Assembly: GCF_019469425.1 (NCBI RefSeq) | Contig: NZ_CP048272.1 | Location: forward strand, 1,736,001-1,800,000 | Direction of reading: 5' to 3' | DNA length: 64,000 nucleotides | DNA from: Bifidobacterium asteroides | GTDB taxonomy: Bacteria; Actinomycetota; Actinomycetes; Actinomycetales; Bifidobacteriaceae | Part shown: positions 26,839-36,257 of the stretch, piece by piece | Position numbering within the stretch: position 1 is the first letter of the stretch | How the letters are laid out: every line of letters starts with the position of its first letter | Program-made: the position numbers and the translations under genes | The notes under the pieces: model-generated | Seen by the model: only the letters and a program-made list of their open reading frames with translations | Database searches by the model: none | What the model was told of the DNA's origin: nothing

Positions 26839-27330
26839 TCAACGCTTGGAGAACTGCGGCGCGCGACGGGCCTTGTGCAGACCTGCCTTCTTGCGCTCCA
26901 CCACGCGGGCGTCGCGGGTCAGGAACCCGGCCTTCTTCAGGGCAGGACGGTTGGCGTCCCGATCGATGGCGTTCAGGGCGCGTGCGACGCCCAGACGGAC
27001 TGCGCCAGCCTGGCCGGTCACGCCGCCGCCCTCGACGCGCACAACCACGTCGAACTTGTTCTCGAGCTTGAGCAACACGATGGGCGAGTTGACCTCCCGC
27101 TGGTGCAGCTTGCTAGGGAAGTACTCCTCCAAGTTGTGCCCATTGATGCTCCACTTGCCGGAGCCCGGGATCAGACGGACGCGGGCGACTGCCTCCTTAC
27201 GGCGACCGGTGCCGTAGCCTGGCTCGATGGCGGAGGTGCCGGTGCCCGCACCGGCATTAGTCTCGGAAGTGTAGGAAGCGCTGGTCTCCTCGGCCTCAAG
27301 AACCGCGGAGCTGTTGTTGTTGTCAGCCAT
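26839..27330 (-). CDS. rpsI: 30S ribosomal protein S9 with N-terminal extension
   Basis: S9 contacts P-site tRNA through its C-terminal tail, here ending RRAPQFSKR as in all S9. The conserved core starts at [14 protein letters not shown] near residue 40. It is preceded by about 40 Ser/Thr/Ala/Glu-rich residues that lengthen the protein to 163. It is co-transcribed with rplM (20-bp gap) and ends at a strong terminator. Confidence 0.97.
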   Translation of the reverse strand: MADNNNSSAVLEAEETSASYTSETNAGAGTGTSAIEPGYGTGRRKEAVARVRLIPGSGKWSINGHNLEEYFPSKLHQREVNSPIVLLKLENKFDVVVRVEGGGVTGQAGAVRLGVARALNAIDRDANRPALKKAGFLTRDARVVERKKAGLHKARRAPQFSKR

Positions 27331-27350
27331 GGTGATTATCTCCTCTGGTC

Positions 27351-27800
27351 CTACTTGGCCTGCTGGGCGACCTGGTGGATCTTGTACTCAATGGGCTGCT
27401 GTGAGGTGTGAGGATGCTCCTCGCCTGCGAAGACCCGCAGCCTGGTCAGCTGGACCTTGGCCAGCTTGTTCTTGGGCAACATGCCCTTGACCGCCGTCAT
27501 GATGATGCGCTCGGGATTGTGCTCCATCAACTGCCCGTAGGAGTCGCGACGCAGACCGCCGGGACGACCGGAGTGGGTGTAGAGCACCTTGTCGTTCTTG
27601 TTGCCCGTGAGCACCATCTTGGAGGCGTTGATGACGATGACGTTGTTGCCAGAGTCGGCGTAGGGCGCATAGGTGGGCTTGTTCTTGCCACGCAGCAGAT
27701 CGGCCACCTGGGCTGCCAGACGCCCCAGCACCACACCGGAGGCGTCGACGATATACCAGTCATGTGTCAGATCGGCTGGTTTCGGGGTGAAAGTCTTCAC
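27351..27800 (-). CDS. rplM: 50S ribosomal protein L13
   Basis: L13 is an early 50S assembly protein. The 149-residue product starts with GTG ([20 protein letters not shown]), preceded by AAGGAAAAGG. It contains the signature [19 protein letters not shown]. It pairs with rpsI in the standard rplM-rpsI operon. Confidence 0.97.
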   Translation of the reverse strand: MKTFTPKPADLTHDWYIVDASGVVLGRLAAQVADLLRGKNKPTYAPYADSGNNVIVINASKMVLTGNKNDKVLYTHSGRPGGLRRDSYGQLMEHNPERIIMTAVKGMLPKNKLAKVQLTRLRVFAGEEHPHTSQQPIEYKIHQVAQQAK

Positions 27801-28003
27801 GATTCAACCTTTTCCTTGCATTGTGTTTCGGGCTCCCCGCGCCACATGCTGCCATGCTGGCCGAAAGCCGTGTATTCCGTGGGCTCCCTGAAAGTCCTAG
27901 ACGGCGAGTGGGAAAAGCGCTTTGAGGACCCCTTAGGGAAACACAACAATCCATTATTGTAACGCCTGAGCGCCGTTCGTCAAAATTTGCGTCGGCCCCA
28001 GTC

Positions 28004-28636
28004 TCATCGGGAGGCCGCCGCCCGTGCCACCTGCCCGTCCAGGTCCTTGCGCAAGGCATCAAGGGTGGCCTGCCCGGTGTTGGGATTCAGGGCCACGGCT
28101 CGGCGCACCATGGCGGCCAGCACATGTGGGGCATCCTGCTCATCGCGAGTGCCGAGAGCTCCTAGAAAGTCCAGGGTGTCAGCGTCGGTGCGCTCGTCCT
28201 GTGCACCTTCCAGGCGCATCTTCCAGGATGTCATGGGGTTGGTCAGCGCTGCAGCCCTGACTCCGGCGTCCTCGTCCTTGGTGAGCAGACCGGCCAGCCA
28301 GTTTTTGTCGTCCTTGTTGGCGGCCACCGCCCGACGGACCTCTGCGTTGGAATCCTGGGAGAGCTTAACCAAAATATTGGGGAAGGGCATGGTCTGCGCC
28401 AGGTAGACCCTGTCCTCCACCGGCGTGTGCTCGTTACCGGCCACAGCCTCCAGCAGTGCCGTAAAGCGGGAGAAGGCGGCCTGGTCGGACCTGTCGGGCA
28501 GGGGACTGCGGGCGAATTCGTGCAGCTCAGCTGTATCCGTAGAGTGCCTGAGCCGTTCATAGAAAACGGTCAGAGCCTCGTAGGGCTTGCCGGCTGACGA
28601 TGATTCGGTTTCCGGTTGGTCCTGGGGATTGGTCAT
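28004..28636 (-). CDS. HEAT/variant leucine-rich-repeat-like protein, function unknown
   Basis: A 210-residue soluble protein. After a polar N-terminus (about 1-20) it is almost wholly alpha-helical, with repeated units around VKLSQDSNAEVRRAVAANK, DEDAGVRAAALTNPMTSW and MVRRAVALNPNTGQATLDAL. The recurring (E)VRRAVA-N-P pattern is that of HEAT-like or LRV repeats used for protein contacts. It has no signal peptide or membrane segment. It is divergent from the yigZ gene with about 108 bp between the starts. I do not recognise a specific function. Confidence 0.75.
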   Translation of the reverse strand: MTNPQDQPETESSSAGKPYEALTVFYERLRHSTDTAELHEFARSPLPDRSDQAAFSRFTALLEAVAGNEHTPVEDRVYLAQTMPFPNILVKLSQDSNAEVRRAVAANKDDKNWLAGLLTKDEDAGVRAAALTNPMTSWKMRLEGAQDERTDADTLDFLGALGTRDEQDAPHVLAAMVRRAVALNPNTGQATLDALRKDLDGQVARAAASR

Positions 28637-28744
28637 GCGACCAGCTTAGGCCGCCTCCCCGATTTCAGACTAGGCCCGGCATCCCCTCTAGCATGGAGAT
28701 AGCGCGGAAATTGAGGAGACGATAGTCATAGGAGGCAAGCCGAT

Positions 28745-29407
28745 TTGCTCACCATACTGGATACGCCGCAGAAACCAGCCACAGGCTCACTGACCGAGCG
28801 CAAGTCCGAGTTCATCGGTCAGGCCTGCCATGTGGAGGACCAGGAGGCGGCTATTGCCTTCGTCCAGGAGGTCCGCTCGCAACACCCCAAGGCCCGGCAC
28901 ATCTGTCACTGCGCCATCTGGGGACCCGAGGGCCGCACCAGCGAGCGTATGAGCGATGACGGGGAGCCCTCCGGAACAGCCGGCAAGCCCATACTTGAAG
29001 TCATGCGGCGGCAGGGGCTGACCGACTGCGTCCTGACGGTGACCCGATACTTCGGGGGGATCCTTCTCGGGTCAGGGGGGTTGATCCGGGCCTATTCCTC
29101 AGCAGCCTCCCTGGCGCTCAAGGCGGCGAGATCAGCACGCGTACTCCCGACGCAACGCTTCACGATCACTCTGGGCTATCCAGAGTACGACTCCCTCCGC
29201 CGTCTGATCCGCGCCTCTGGTGGGCACGTGGAGACCGAGGACTTCACTGATCGGGTCCGATTGACCTACGACTTGGAGCCCGCAGCCGTGCCGGCCTTTC
29301 ACGGCCGACTGGACGACCTTCTGCAGGGCCGGGCCCAGCCCATTGCACTTGGCGAAGGCCGCAGCCTGATACCCCTGTCCGGGAGCCAGGCTTCGCCTGC
29401 CTCATGA
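28745..29407 (+). CDS. yigZ: YigZ/IMPACT family protein
   Basis: A 220-residue member of the UPF0029/IMPACT family. The N-terminal domain carries the family motif DDGEPSGTAGKP (about residues 75-86) and TVTRYFGGILLGSGGLIRAY. The C-terminal ferredoxin-like domain begins near 140. The TTG start has an AGGAGG ribosome-binding site nine bases upstream. The biochemical role in bacteria is not firmly known; structural work suggests nucleic-acid or elongation-factor-like binding. Confidence 0.9.
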   Translation: MLTILDTPQKPATGSLTERKSEFIGQACHVEDQEAAIAFVQEVRSQHPKARHICHCAIWGPEGRTSERMSDDGEPSGTAGKPILEVMRRQGLTDCVLTVTRYFGGILLGSGGLIRAYSSAASLALKAARSARVLPTQRFTITLGYPEYDSLRRLIRASGGHVETEDFTDRVRLTYDLEPAAVPAFHGRLDDLLQGRAQPIALGEGRSLIPLSGSQASPAS

Positions 29408-29610
29408 CAGCCAAGGCAAGCCATACAGCCAGTGCCTGGCTGCGGTCTGCCTGCCAGACAGACAGGCTCATGCCAAGCACCACCGGTCCTCTGGCGCGCA
29501 AACTAGGACTCTGCCAGGCCGAGGCTTGAAAAAGAATATAGGCGAATAAAGCCCGTTGGAAATGGATAAGACCGGCAATCGTGCACAATCAGCGATCACC
29601 GGTCATCAGG

Positions 29611-29697
29611 CGGAGACGAGGAGATTCGAACTCCTGGACCGCTTGCGCAGTCAACACCTTAGCAGGGTGCCCCTTTCGGCCACTCAGGCACGTCTCC
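29611..29697 (-). tRNA. tRNA-Ser(GCU)
   Basis: The minus strand folds as a class II tRNA of 87 nt: acceptor GGAGACG / CGTCTCC, D-arm GCCTGAGTGGCC, and anticodon loop containing GCT. It has a long variable arm, T-arm GGAGTTCGAATCTCC and discriminator G. The anticodon reads AGC/AGU serine codons. CCA is not encoded. It stands alone, between yigZ and dinB. Confidence 0.96.
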
Positions 29698-29922
29698 ATG
29701 CAAGCTCCCGAGCCAGGACCTGAGCCCCAAAGTTTCGAGAACAAGACAATAGAATACCATGATTGACAGACCTGACTCGCCGGGGCGACAAGAAGCAATG
29801 CGGCAGAGAACAGATTCACTCGTTTTCATAGATAAAAACATGAAAGTGAATCTTTTCCAGGCATCTTGGCTTGAGAATAATTTATCGCACATTCCTCCGA
29901 GACCCCCTTCTATCATGGAGCC

Positions 29923-31194
29923 ATGAGCACCGCACCAAGGCTTGCAGCCGCCAAGAAGGACTGGGGACATGACGAGACCGGCTGCACGGTGCTGCACATA
30001 GACATGGATGCCTTCTACGCCTCCTGCGAAGTCGCTCGACACCCGCAATTGCAAGGCCGACCGGTCATCATCGGCACCGGACGGCGTTCGGTGGTCTCCG
30101 CAGCCAGCTACGAGGCCAGGGCCTTCGGCATCAATTCGGCCATGCCCCTGGCGCGCGCCAGGCGACTGTGCCCGCAGGGGATCTTCCTCCCGGTTGACAT
30201 GGCCTATTACCGGGGCATTTCACGACGGATATTTGATACGGTTTTCTCACGAATCACCGATCAGATCGAACAGGTCTCTGTGGACGAGTGCTACATGGAC
30301 GCGTCCGGGGCGCTCATGCGCTGGGGCATGCCCACGGCCATCGCCCAGTGGATCCGAGCCAGCGTGGCCCGCCAATTCCATGTGACCTGCTCGGTAGGCA
30401 TCGCCACCAACAAGCTAGTTGCCAAGATGGCCTCCACCAACGCCAAACCTGACGGGATGCTGCTGATCCCCAAGGCCCGGCAGGCCGAATTCGTCCAGTT
30501 GATGCCCCTGCGTGGCATTCCCGGAATCGGACCGGCCTTGGAGAAGCGGCTCAACGCCTGGGCCATCAAGGATGTGGCCGACCTGGCCACCATGAGCGAG
30601 CGGGATCTGGCTCGGGCCACAGGCTCGAGCCTTACAGCCAGGAAGCTGGCACAGGCCTCCCACGGACTGGACGACGATCCAGTCCAGCCACGAGCGCCGG
30701 AGAAGTCCCTGGGCGCGGAACGCACCTTTCTGCACGACACCACCAGCATGAAGCAGGTCTGTGACCTCCTGCGCATCTGCAGCAACGAGGTCGCCACCGG
30801 ACTGCGATCGCACGGCCTAATCGCCCGGACCATCACCGTCAAACTGCGCTTTGATGATCTGCACTATATGACCAAGGCCCACACCCTGGAAACCCCGGTC
30901 AACTCAGCCAACCGCATCTATCCGCAAGCAGTCGGCCTGCTCAAGGCCATGCTGGGGCTGCCCGATGGAGCGCCCATGGACACACCCCTTCCCCGTCTGA
31001 TCCGTCTGGCCGGTGTCAGCGCATCCGGCCTGAGCCGGGTGGAGGACACTCCCATCCAGCCTTCCTTGGACGACATTATCCACGAGAGCCAACGCAGCGC
31101 CGGCAGCGAGGCCCAGCGCCTGGATCAGGCAGAGGCCACCATGGACTCCATCAGAAGCCGCTATGGCAAGGGTTCAGTCAGCATGGGCCTCTAA
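29923..31194 (+). CDS. dinB: DNA polymerase IV (Y-family translesion polymerase)
   Basis: Error-prone polymerase that bypasses damaged bases. The 423-residue product shows the Y-family motifs: LHIDMDAFYASCE (about residue 24, metal-binding Asp), SAASYEARAFGINSAMP, and SVDECYMD (catalytic Asp-Glu, about residue 116). A helix-hairpin-helix GIPGIGPALEKRL lies near 195, followed by a little-finger domain. No clear beta-clamp-binding motif was picked out at the C-terminus. No SOS (LexA) box is obvious upstream. Its stop codon overlaps that of dapC on the other strand. Confidence 0.95.
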   Translation: MSTAPRLAAAKKDWGHDETGCTVLHIDMDAFYASCEVARHPQLQGRPVIIGTGRRSVVSAASYEARAFGINSAMPLARARRLCPQGIFLPVDMAYYRGISRRIFDTVFSRITDQIEQVSVDECYMDASGALMRWGMPTAIAQWIRASVARQFHVTCSVGIATNKLVAKMASTNAKPDGMLLIPKARQAEFVQLMPLRGIPGIGPALEKRLNAWAIKDVADLATMSERDLARATGSSLTARKLAQASHGLDDDPVQPRAPEKSLGAERTFLHDTTSMKQVCDLLRICSNEVATGLRSHGLIARTITVKLRFDDLHYMTKAHTLETPVNSANRIYPQAVGLLKAMLGLPDGAPMDTPLPRLIRLAGVSASGLSRVEDTPIQPSLDDIIHESQRSAGSEAQRLDQAEATMDSIRSRYGKGSVSMGL

Positions 31195-32345
31195 GCAGCA
31201 CTCCGCAGACGCGCCGAGGCCAGCTCCAGCTGCCCGTCAGTTATGGTTGACGAGAACCGCAGATGATGGCCATCCCCGTAGAACTCCCCGGGACTGGCCA
31301 GAATGCCCAGACGGGACAGGTCTGCCATATCGGCCCAACAGTCTCCCGAGCGGGCTCGTGCCCAGATATAAAGACCCCCCTGTGGCATGAAGGCATCGTA
31401 TCCGTAAGATCTAAGAGCTTCAGCCAGGGCTTGCAGGCGACGGGAGTACACCTCGCGCTGAGCCTTCACACCCTCGCTGTCCTCCAGAGCGGCCCGCATG
31501 GCCCGCTGCACCGGACCTGGCACAATCAGTCCCACCTGCTTGCGGTAGGCGGTCATGGCCTCCACCAGATGAGCATCTCCAGCCACCAGCGCCGCCCTGT
31601 ACCCAGCCATATTGGACTGCTTGCTCATTGAGTACAGGCAGAGTATCCCTCTGGCATCGCCGTCACAAACTTGGGGCTCCAGGATACAGGGCGAGGCGGG
31701 GATCGGCGCATCCTGCCCGGCTTGGGTGGGCCCTGACCAATCCAGCAGGGCATAGCACTCGTCACTCAGGACCGTCACCCCTATCGAACGGGCCGCCCGC
31801 ACGATCTTAGCCAGCCCGGCTTGGCCGATGACCCGCCCACTGGGGTTGCCTGGCGAATTGATCCATACTGCTCGCACATCGGGCAGATTCACCCATGAAT
31901 CCGTATCAGTCGGATCGTCCACGGTCGTCACCTGGGCCCCGGCCAGCTGGGTTCCGATGGCGTAGGTAGGATAGGATACCGTCGGCTGCACCACCCGGTC
32001 CCCCGGTCCCAGATGCAGAAGGGAGGCCATGAGCGCCACCGCCTCCTTGGACCCAACCGTGGGCACCAGATCCGCACCTAGGGCATTCAGGTCTACCCCG
32101 CGGCGACGACGGAACCAGTCGGCTGCGGCCTGCCTCAGGGAACCATCACCGGCAGTTTTGGGATAGCCTCGCGCTTGGCCATCATCCGCAGCCGCAGCCA
32201 AGGCGTCCCTGACCGATCTGGGTACAGGATCCACCGGCGAACCTACCGACAGGTCGACCAGACCGCCGGGACACTGCTCAGCACACCGCCGGTAAGAGTC
32301 AATCCTTGACCAGTCGTAGGGAGATTCGAAAGGATGAAAACCCAT
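31191..32345 (-). CDS. dapC: succinyldiaminopimelate transaminase
   Basis: PLP enzyme of lysine and peptidoglycan precursor synthesis, converting N-succinyl-2-amino-6-oxopimelate to N-succinyl-LL-DAP. The start at 32345 (MGFHPFESPYDWSRI) gives 384 residues, a normal class I aminotransferase size. The longer frame reading runs through fdxA and is wrong. Motifs are the substrate region VDLSVGSPVDPVP, WINSPGNPSGRV, SDECYALLDW, and the PLP lysine in LYSMSKQSNMAGYR. It follows fdxA, a pairing conserved in actinobacteria. Confidence 0.92.
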   Translation of the reverse strand: MGFHPFESPYDWSRIDSYRRCAEQCPGGLVDLSVGSPVDPVPRSVRDALAAAADDGQARGYPKTAGDGSLRQAAADWFRRRRGVDLNALGADLVPTVGSKEAVALMASLLHLGPGDRVVQPTVSYPTYAIGTQLAGAQVTTVDDPTDTDSWVNLPDVRAVWINSPGNPSGRVIGQAGLAKIVRAARSIGVTVLSDECYALLDWSGPTQAGQDAPIPASPCILEPQVCDGDARGILCLYSMSKQSNMAGYRAALVAGDAHLVEAMTAYRKQVGLIVPGPVQRAMRAALEDSEGVKAQREVYSRRLQALAEALRSYGYDAFMPQGGLYIWARARSGDCWADMADLSRLGILASPGEFYGDGHHLRFSSTITDGQLELASARLRSAA

Positions 32346-32367
32346 GGCCCGCCTTTCTTTTATGAAT

Positions 32368-32400
32368 AAGCCGCGGAGGGATGGCTCCCATCCGCGGCTT
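32368..32400 (-). terminator. hairpin between fdxA and dapC
   Basis: AAGCCGCGGA / TCCGCGGCTT, a perfect 10-bp stem around a 13-base loop. The tail on the minus strand (ATTCATAAAAG) is only partly T-rich. It probably attenuates read-through from the highly expressed ferredoxin gene into dapC. Confidence 0.5.
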
Positions 32401-32415
32401 GTCAGCCTTAATCGA

Positions 32416-32733
32416 CTACTTGTTGGGTGGCAAGGCTGCCACACCCTCCGGATCGTGATCGTAGGGGCCGACCGCAGCAGCACCGCCGGCATCCCCCACC
32501 TGGGCGAAGAAATCAGTCGCCGCGTCCTTGTACCAGGTCCACTCCTCGGGCAGGTCGTCCTCGTAGAAGATGGCCTCCACCGGGCAGACCGGTTCGCAAG
32601 CGCCGCAGTCCACGCACTCGTTGGGGTTGATATAGAGCGAACGGACGCCCTCGTAGATGCAGTCCACCGGGCATTCGTCCACACAGGCCTTGTCCTTGAC
32701 GTCCACGCAGGGCTGAGCGATGACGTAGGTCAT
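32416..32733 (-). CDS. fdxA: 7Fe-type ferredoxin
   Basis: Small electron carrier of 105 residues. It has the pattern of actinobacterial FdxA with one 3Fe-4S and one 4Fe-4S centre: [17 protein letters not shown] at the N-terminus and [15 protein letters not shown] near residues 40-55. The C-terminal half is a cysteine-free extension. It could serve pyruvate or other oxidoreductases; no partner enzyme is in this window. It precedes dapC with a hairpin between. Confidence 0.94.
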   Translation of the reverse strand: MTYVIAQPCVDVKDKACVDECPVDCIYEGVRSLYINPNECVDCGACEPVCPVEAIFYEDDLPEEWTWYKDAATDFFAQVGDAGGAAAVGPYDHDPEGVAALPPNK

Positions 32734-32790
32734 GGGTTACCTCCTGAGTATGCGAGCATTCACTCTACACTGCAGCGCCGACGCTCCAGG

Positions 32791-34314
32791 TCAGTCCAGA
32801 CCGGCCTGGGTGGCCTGGGATATCTTCCCGCTGAGCTGATGACGACCGAGCAGGGAGTGCCGGTAGGAATAGCAGAAATAGATGGCCAGGCCTGCAGCCA
32901 GCCAGACCACGAATCGAATCCAGGTCAGCACGGTCAGGTTGAGCATGAGCCAGAGGCAGGCCAGGGCTATCAGAATGGGCACCCAGGGATTGCCTGGCAT
33001 CTTGAAGGACCGGGGCAGATCCGGCCGGCGCTTGCGCATGATGGGCAGTGAAATGGCCACCAGCAGGAAGGCTGAAAGCGTGCCGATGTTGACCATGTCG
33101 GACAAGACGTCTATAGGGAAGCAAGAGGCGACCACGGCCACCACGATGCCGCCCAGAATCTGAATGCGGGCCGGCGTGCCATAACGGCCAGTGCGAGACA
33201 GGCCACGTGGAAGAAGCCCGTCGCGGCTCATGGCGAAGACGATGCGGGTCAGCCCCAGCAGGAGCACCATGACCACGGTGGTCAGCCCCACCACGATGCC
33301 GAAGGAGATGATCTTGGCGGCCCAAGGAGCCCCCACCATCTCAAAGCCGGTAGCCAGAGAGGGGTTCTTGGCCTTTGCCAGATCCTTGTAGGAGACCATG
33401 CCGGTGGTAACGATGGCGACCAGGATGTACAAAGTGATGACGATCAGCATGCCCAGGCCGATTCCACGGGGAATGGTCTTGTGGGGCTCCTTGGCCTCCT
33501 CGGAGGTGGTGGCGACGATGTCGAAGCCCACGAAAGCGAAGAAGACCAGGGCAGCGCCTGAGAGGATGCCGGGAATGCCGTAGATGGTGGGCTGCATGCC
33601 TGAGACCCACTGCCAGAGCGGCTGACCCATGATTCCCTGCACACTGGCTCCCGGAACGGCCGAGGCAGGTTCGGAAGGCGGAATGAAGGGCCGGTAGTTG
33701 TCCAACTTGACGTAGAAGAAGCCCACCACGATGACGAAGACCACGATGCCGATCTTGAGGACGGTCAGGGCGCCGTCGAACCGGGCGGAAAGCTTGGTGC
33801 CCAGGACCAGAAGAACCGTGAAGAGGGCGACGACCGCCAGCGGGGCCAGGTCCACATCTAGGCCGCCCATATGGAAGCTGGAACTGAAGGAGGTGCCGCC
33901 CATCAGATGGATGAAGTCATTCAAGTAGACGCCCCAGTACTTGGAGATGACCGAAGCGGCCATGAGCATCTCCAGAATCAGGTCCCAGCCGATGATCCAA
34001 GCCACCAGTTCGCCCATGGTGTTGTAGGTGAAGGTGTAGGCCGAGCCTGAAACCGGGATCATGGAGGCGAACTCCGCGTAGCACATGACGGCCGCCGCAC
34101 AGACGATGCCTGCTATGACGAAGGAGATGATGACGGCCGGGCCCGCATGGAAGGCCGCCGCCTGGGCACCCACCGAGAAGATGCCGGCGCCCACGGCCAC
34201 TGCAACGGCCATGATGGCCAGGTCCCAGGTGGTCAGCGTCCGCTTGAGCGACCTGCCCTCCTCCCCGGTCTCTGCCAGGGTCTGTTCAACCGATTTCTTC
34301 CTGAATAATTCCAT
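32791..34314 (-). CDS. APC-family amino acid permease
   Basis: A 507-residue integral membrane protein with about 12-14 hydrophobic segments, starting MELFRKKSVEQTLAET. The APC signature lies in helix 1 (VAVAVGAGIFSVGA), followed by YAEFASMIPVSGSAYTFTY in helix 2/3 and GFDIVATTSEEAKEPHKTIP in helix 6-7. This is the cationic amino acid transporter (CAT/YfnA-like) pattern. The actual substrate is not readable. A longer frame reading upstream of 34314 lacks an RBS and would precede the natural cytoplasmic N-terminus. Confidence 0.9.
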   Translation of the reverse strand: MELFRKKSVEQTLAETGEEGRSLKRTLTTWDLAIMAVAVAVGAGIFSVGAQAAAFHAGPAVIISFVIAGIVCAAAVMCYAEFASMIPVSGSAYTFTYNTMGELVAWIIGWDLILEMLMAASVISKYWGVYLNDFIHLMGGTSFSSSFHMGGLDVDLAPLAVVALFTVLLVLGTKLSARFDGALTVLKIGIVVFVIVVGFFYVKLDNYRPFIPPSEPASAVPGASVQGIMGQPLWQWVSGMQPTIYGIPGILSGAALVFFAFVGFDIVATTSEEAKEPHKTIPRGIGLGMLIVITLYILVAIVTTGMVSYKDLAKAKNPSLATGFEMVGAPWAAKIISFGIVVGLTTVVMVLLLGLTRIVFAMSRDGLLPRGLSRTGRYGTPARIQILGGIVVAVVASCFPIDVLSDMVNIGTLSAFLLVAISLPIMRKRRPDLPRSFKMPGNPWVPILIALACLWLMLNLTVLTWIRFVVWLAAGLAIYFCYSYRHSLLGRHQLSGKISQATQAGLD

Positions 34315-34530
34315 TCTGCTCCCAATCGAGACGCATTGTGTCACAAACCTATCCGGCCCACAACTATAGAGGATGGGGACACGCAACTCCGGACTGTGTT
34401 CATTTCGGAATATTACCTGTTGGGAAATCTTCCGGACACGGCAACTCGAACAGGGCGCACCAATCCGCCAATGCACAGCAAAGCGCCCCAGCTGCTCCGA
34501 CCAGGATGCCCATAGGGTGCAGCCCGCACT

Positions 34531-36147
34531 CTATTCAGTCGGACCATCCTTGAATATGGCAATGTCCTGCATGCCGTTACGCTCATTGCAGGTCTGCTCA
34601 CCGTTGACCACGGCAAGGACTTTCTTACGAAAATCATTGAAAACCTGATCTCCGGGCTCATCCAGAAGACGTCCGGCGTCGAAGTCGATCCAACGGTGTT
34701 TCTTGGTGGCCAGGGGCGTGTTGGTAGCTACTTTCACCGTAGGCACGAAAGTTCCGAAAGGAGTACCCCGGCCAGTAGTGAAGAGGACCACTTGCGCTCC
34801 TGCTGCAGCCATTCCCGTACTGGAGACGAGGTCGTTGCCTGGCGTCTGCAGCAGAGAGAGCCCGGGTCTGGAGATATGGTCGCCATAGTTGAGCACATCC
34901 TCGACCTCGCAACGGCCACCTTTGCGGATGCAGCCCAAGGATTTATCCTCCAGAGTCGTGATTCCGCCCTTCTTGTTGCCTGGAGAGGGATTGTCGGATA
35001 TGACTTCGCCGTATTTACGGAAGAATCCCTTGAAATTATTGATAAGATTGACGACATCATGGAAGACCTGCTCGTCGCGTGCCTGGCTCATCAGGACCTG
35101 TTCTGCCCCGAACATTTCAGGGACCTCGGCCAGGACCACGGACCCGCCCTGGGCGACCACCCATTCAGCGAACCGGCCGACCAGCGGATTGGCCGTGATG
35201 CCTGACATTCCGTCGGACCCACCGCACTTGACGCTGACCTTGAGTTCGGACAGGGGCGTCTCTTCACGACGGTCATCATTTGCAGCCTCGTTGATCTGGT
35301 CCAGGAGGGCATCGGCCTCATCCAGCTCGTCCTCCACTTCCTGGCATATAATCCAACGAATTCGGTTCGTGTCATACTCGCCCAGGGTGCTCAGCATGTC
35401 CTCCATCTGATTGTTTTCACACCCCAGGCCAACGAGGAGAACACCCCCGGCGTTAGGATGGGTGGCGATGTCCTGAAGGCAACGCCTGGTGTAGACTAGA
35501 TCGCCTCCGAGTTGGGAGCATCCATAAGGGTGGCGCGCCACAACCACCGAGTCAAAAGATCCGTTGCCAGGATGGCGGGCTGAGAAAGACCGCGCCATGG
35601 CGTCGCACAGACTGTTGATGCAACCTACGGTCGGGACGATGTAGAGATCGTTGCGGATGCCTACCTTGCCCGTCGAGCGCCTGTACCCTTGGAAGGTCCC
35701 TGTCGGGCTGCCCGGCTTGACCGTGTCGGCAACCGGCTGATAACGGTAGTTCAGGTCGGCGCCCAGGTTGGTGGCCAGATTGTGCGTGTGGACCCATTGC
35801 CCCCTACTGATAGCCTCCTTGGCGTGGCCGATGGCATAGCCATACTTGATGACGTCCTCGCCCTTGGAAATGTTCTGAAGCGCGAGTTTGTGCCCTCGGG
35901 GAACTCGTCCGAGCACCGTCACCTCGCCACGACCCTCGACCATGACTCTTTCGCCGGGCTCCAGATTCCTGGCAGCGACAGCCACCATATCCGCCGGATT
36001 GAGCAGAATCGTGTCCTGGCCGGTCCGAGCCGGTATGTCCTCAAGATAATCGTGTTCCAAACCGACGGCTTGGCCCCCACCACAGGTGGGGACGAATCCT
36101 GTGGAACCGCCTTCTGGGATCATGCAATGCCTCTTCGCCTCACTCAT
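34531..36147 (-). CDS. uxaA: altronate dehydratase
   Basis: Converts D-altronate to 2-keto-3-deoxygluconate (KDG), the third step of galacturonate catabolism. The 538-residue protein has a small SAF-type N-terminal domain (about 35-120, with HTHNLATNLG) joined to the large UxaA catalytic domain. Conserved stretches are GCSQLGGD, GLGCENNQ, VSVKCGGSDGMSGITANP and, near the C-terminus, LFTTGRGTPFG. It is the first gene after the surface pectinase on the same strand and is separated from it by a strong terminator. The rest of the pathway lies 11-23 kb away in the island. Confidence 0.93.
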   Translation of the reverse strand: MSEAKRHCMIPEGGSTGFVPTCGGGQAVGLEHDYLEDIPARTGQDTILLNPADMVAVAARNLEPGERVMVEGRGEVTVLGRVPRGHKLALQNISKGEDVIKYGYAIGHAKEAISRGQWVHTHNLATNLGADLNYRYQPVADTVKPGSPTGTFQGYRRSTGKVGIRNDLYIVPTVGCINSLCDAMARSFSARHPGNGSFDSVVVARHPYGCSQLGGDLVYTRRCLQDIATHPNAGGVLLVGLGCENNQMEDMLSTLGEYDTNRIRWIICQEVEDELDEADALLDQINEAANDDRREETPLSELKVSVKCGGSDGMSGITANPLVGRFAEWVVAQGGSVVLAEVPEMFGAEQVLMSQARDEQVFHDVVNLINNFKGFFRKYGEVISDNPSPGNKKGGITTLEDKSLGCIRKGGRCEVEDVLNYGDHISRPGLSLLQTPGNDLVSSTGMAAAGAQVVLFTTGRGTPFGTFVPTVKVATNTPLATKKHRWIDFDAGRLLDEPGDQVFNDFRKKVLAVVNGEQTCNERNGMQDIAIFKDGPTE

Positions 36148-36207
36148 GCTCCCAAGCTAACGGGCGCTCCAGGATCCATCTCACTTTGTTGCCAGTCTTT
36201 GCGCGGG

Positions 36208-36249
36208 AAAAGGCCCGGGCCCCAAATCTTCGAGGAGGGGCCCGCGGCC
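36208..36249 (-). terminator. rho-independent terminator of the pectinase gene
   Basis: Minus strand: GGCCGCGGGCCCC pairs with GGGGCCCGGGCC (one bulge) across a 13-base loop, followed by TTTT. It starts 9 bp after the pectinase stop. Confidence 0.85.
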
Positions 36250-36257
36250 ATAACGGA

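Noticed and set aside
29244-29588. 114-codon frame overlapping the end of yigZ on the other strand
   Set aside because: No RBS or recognisable motif, and it overlaps a well-supported gene.
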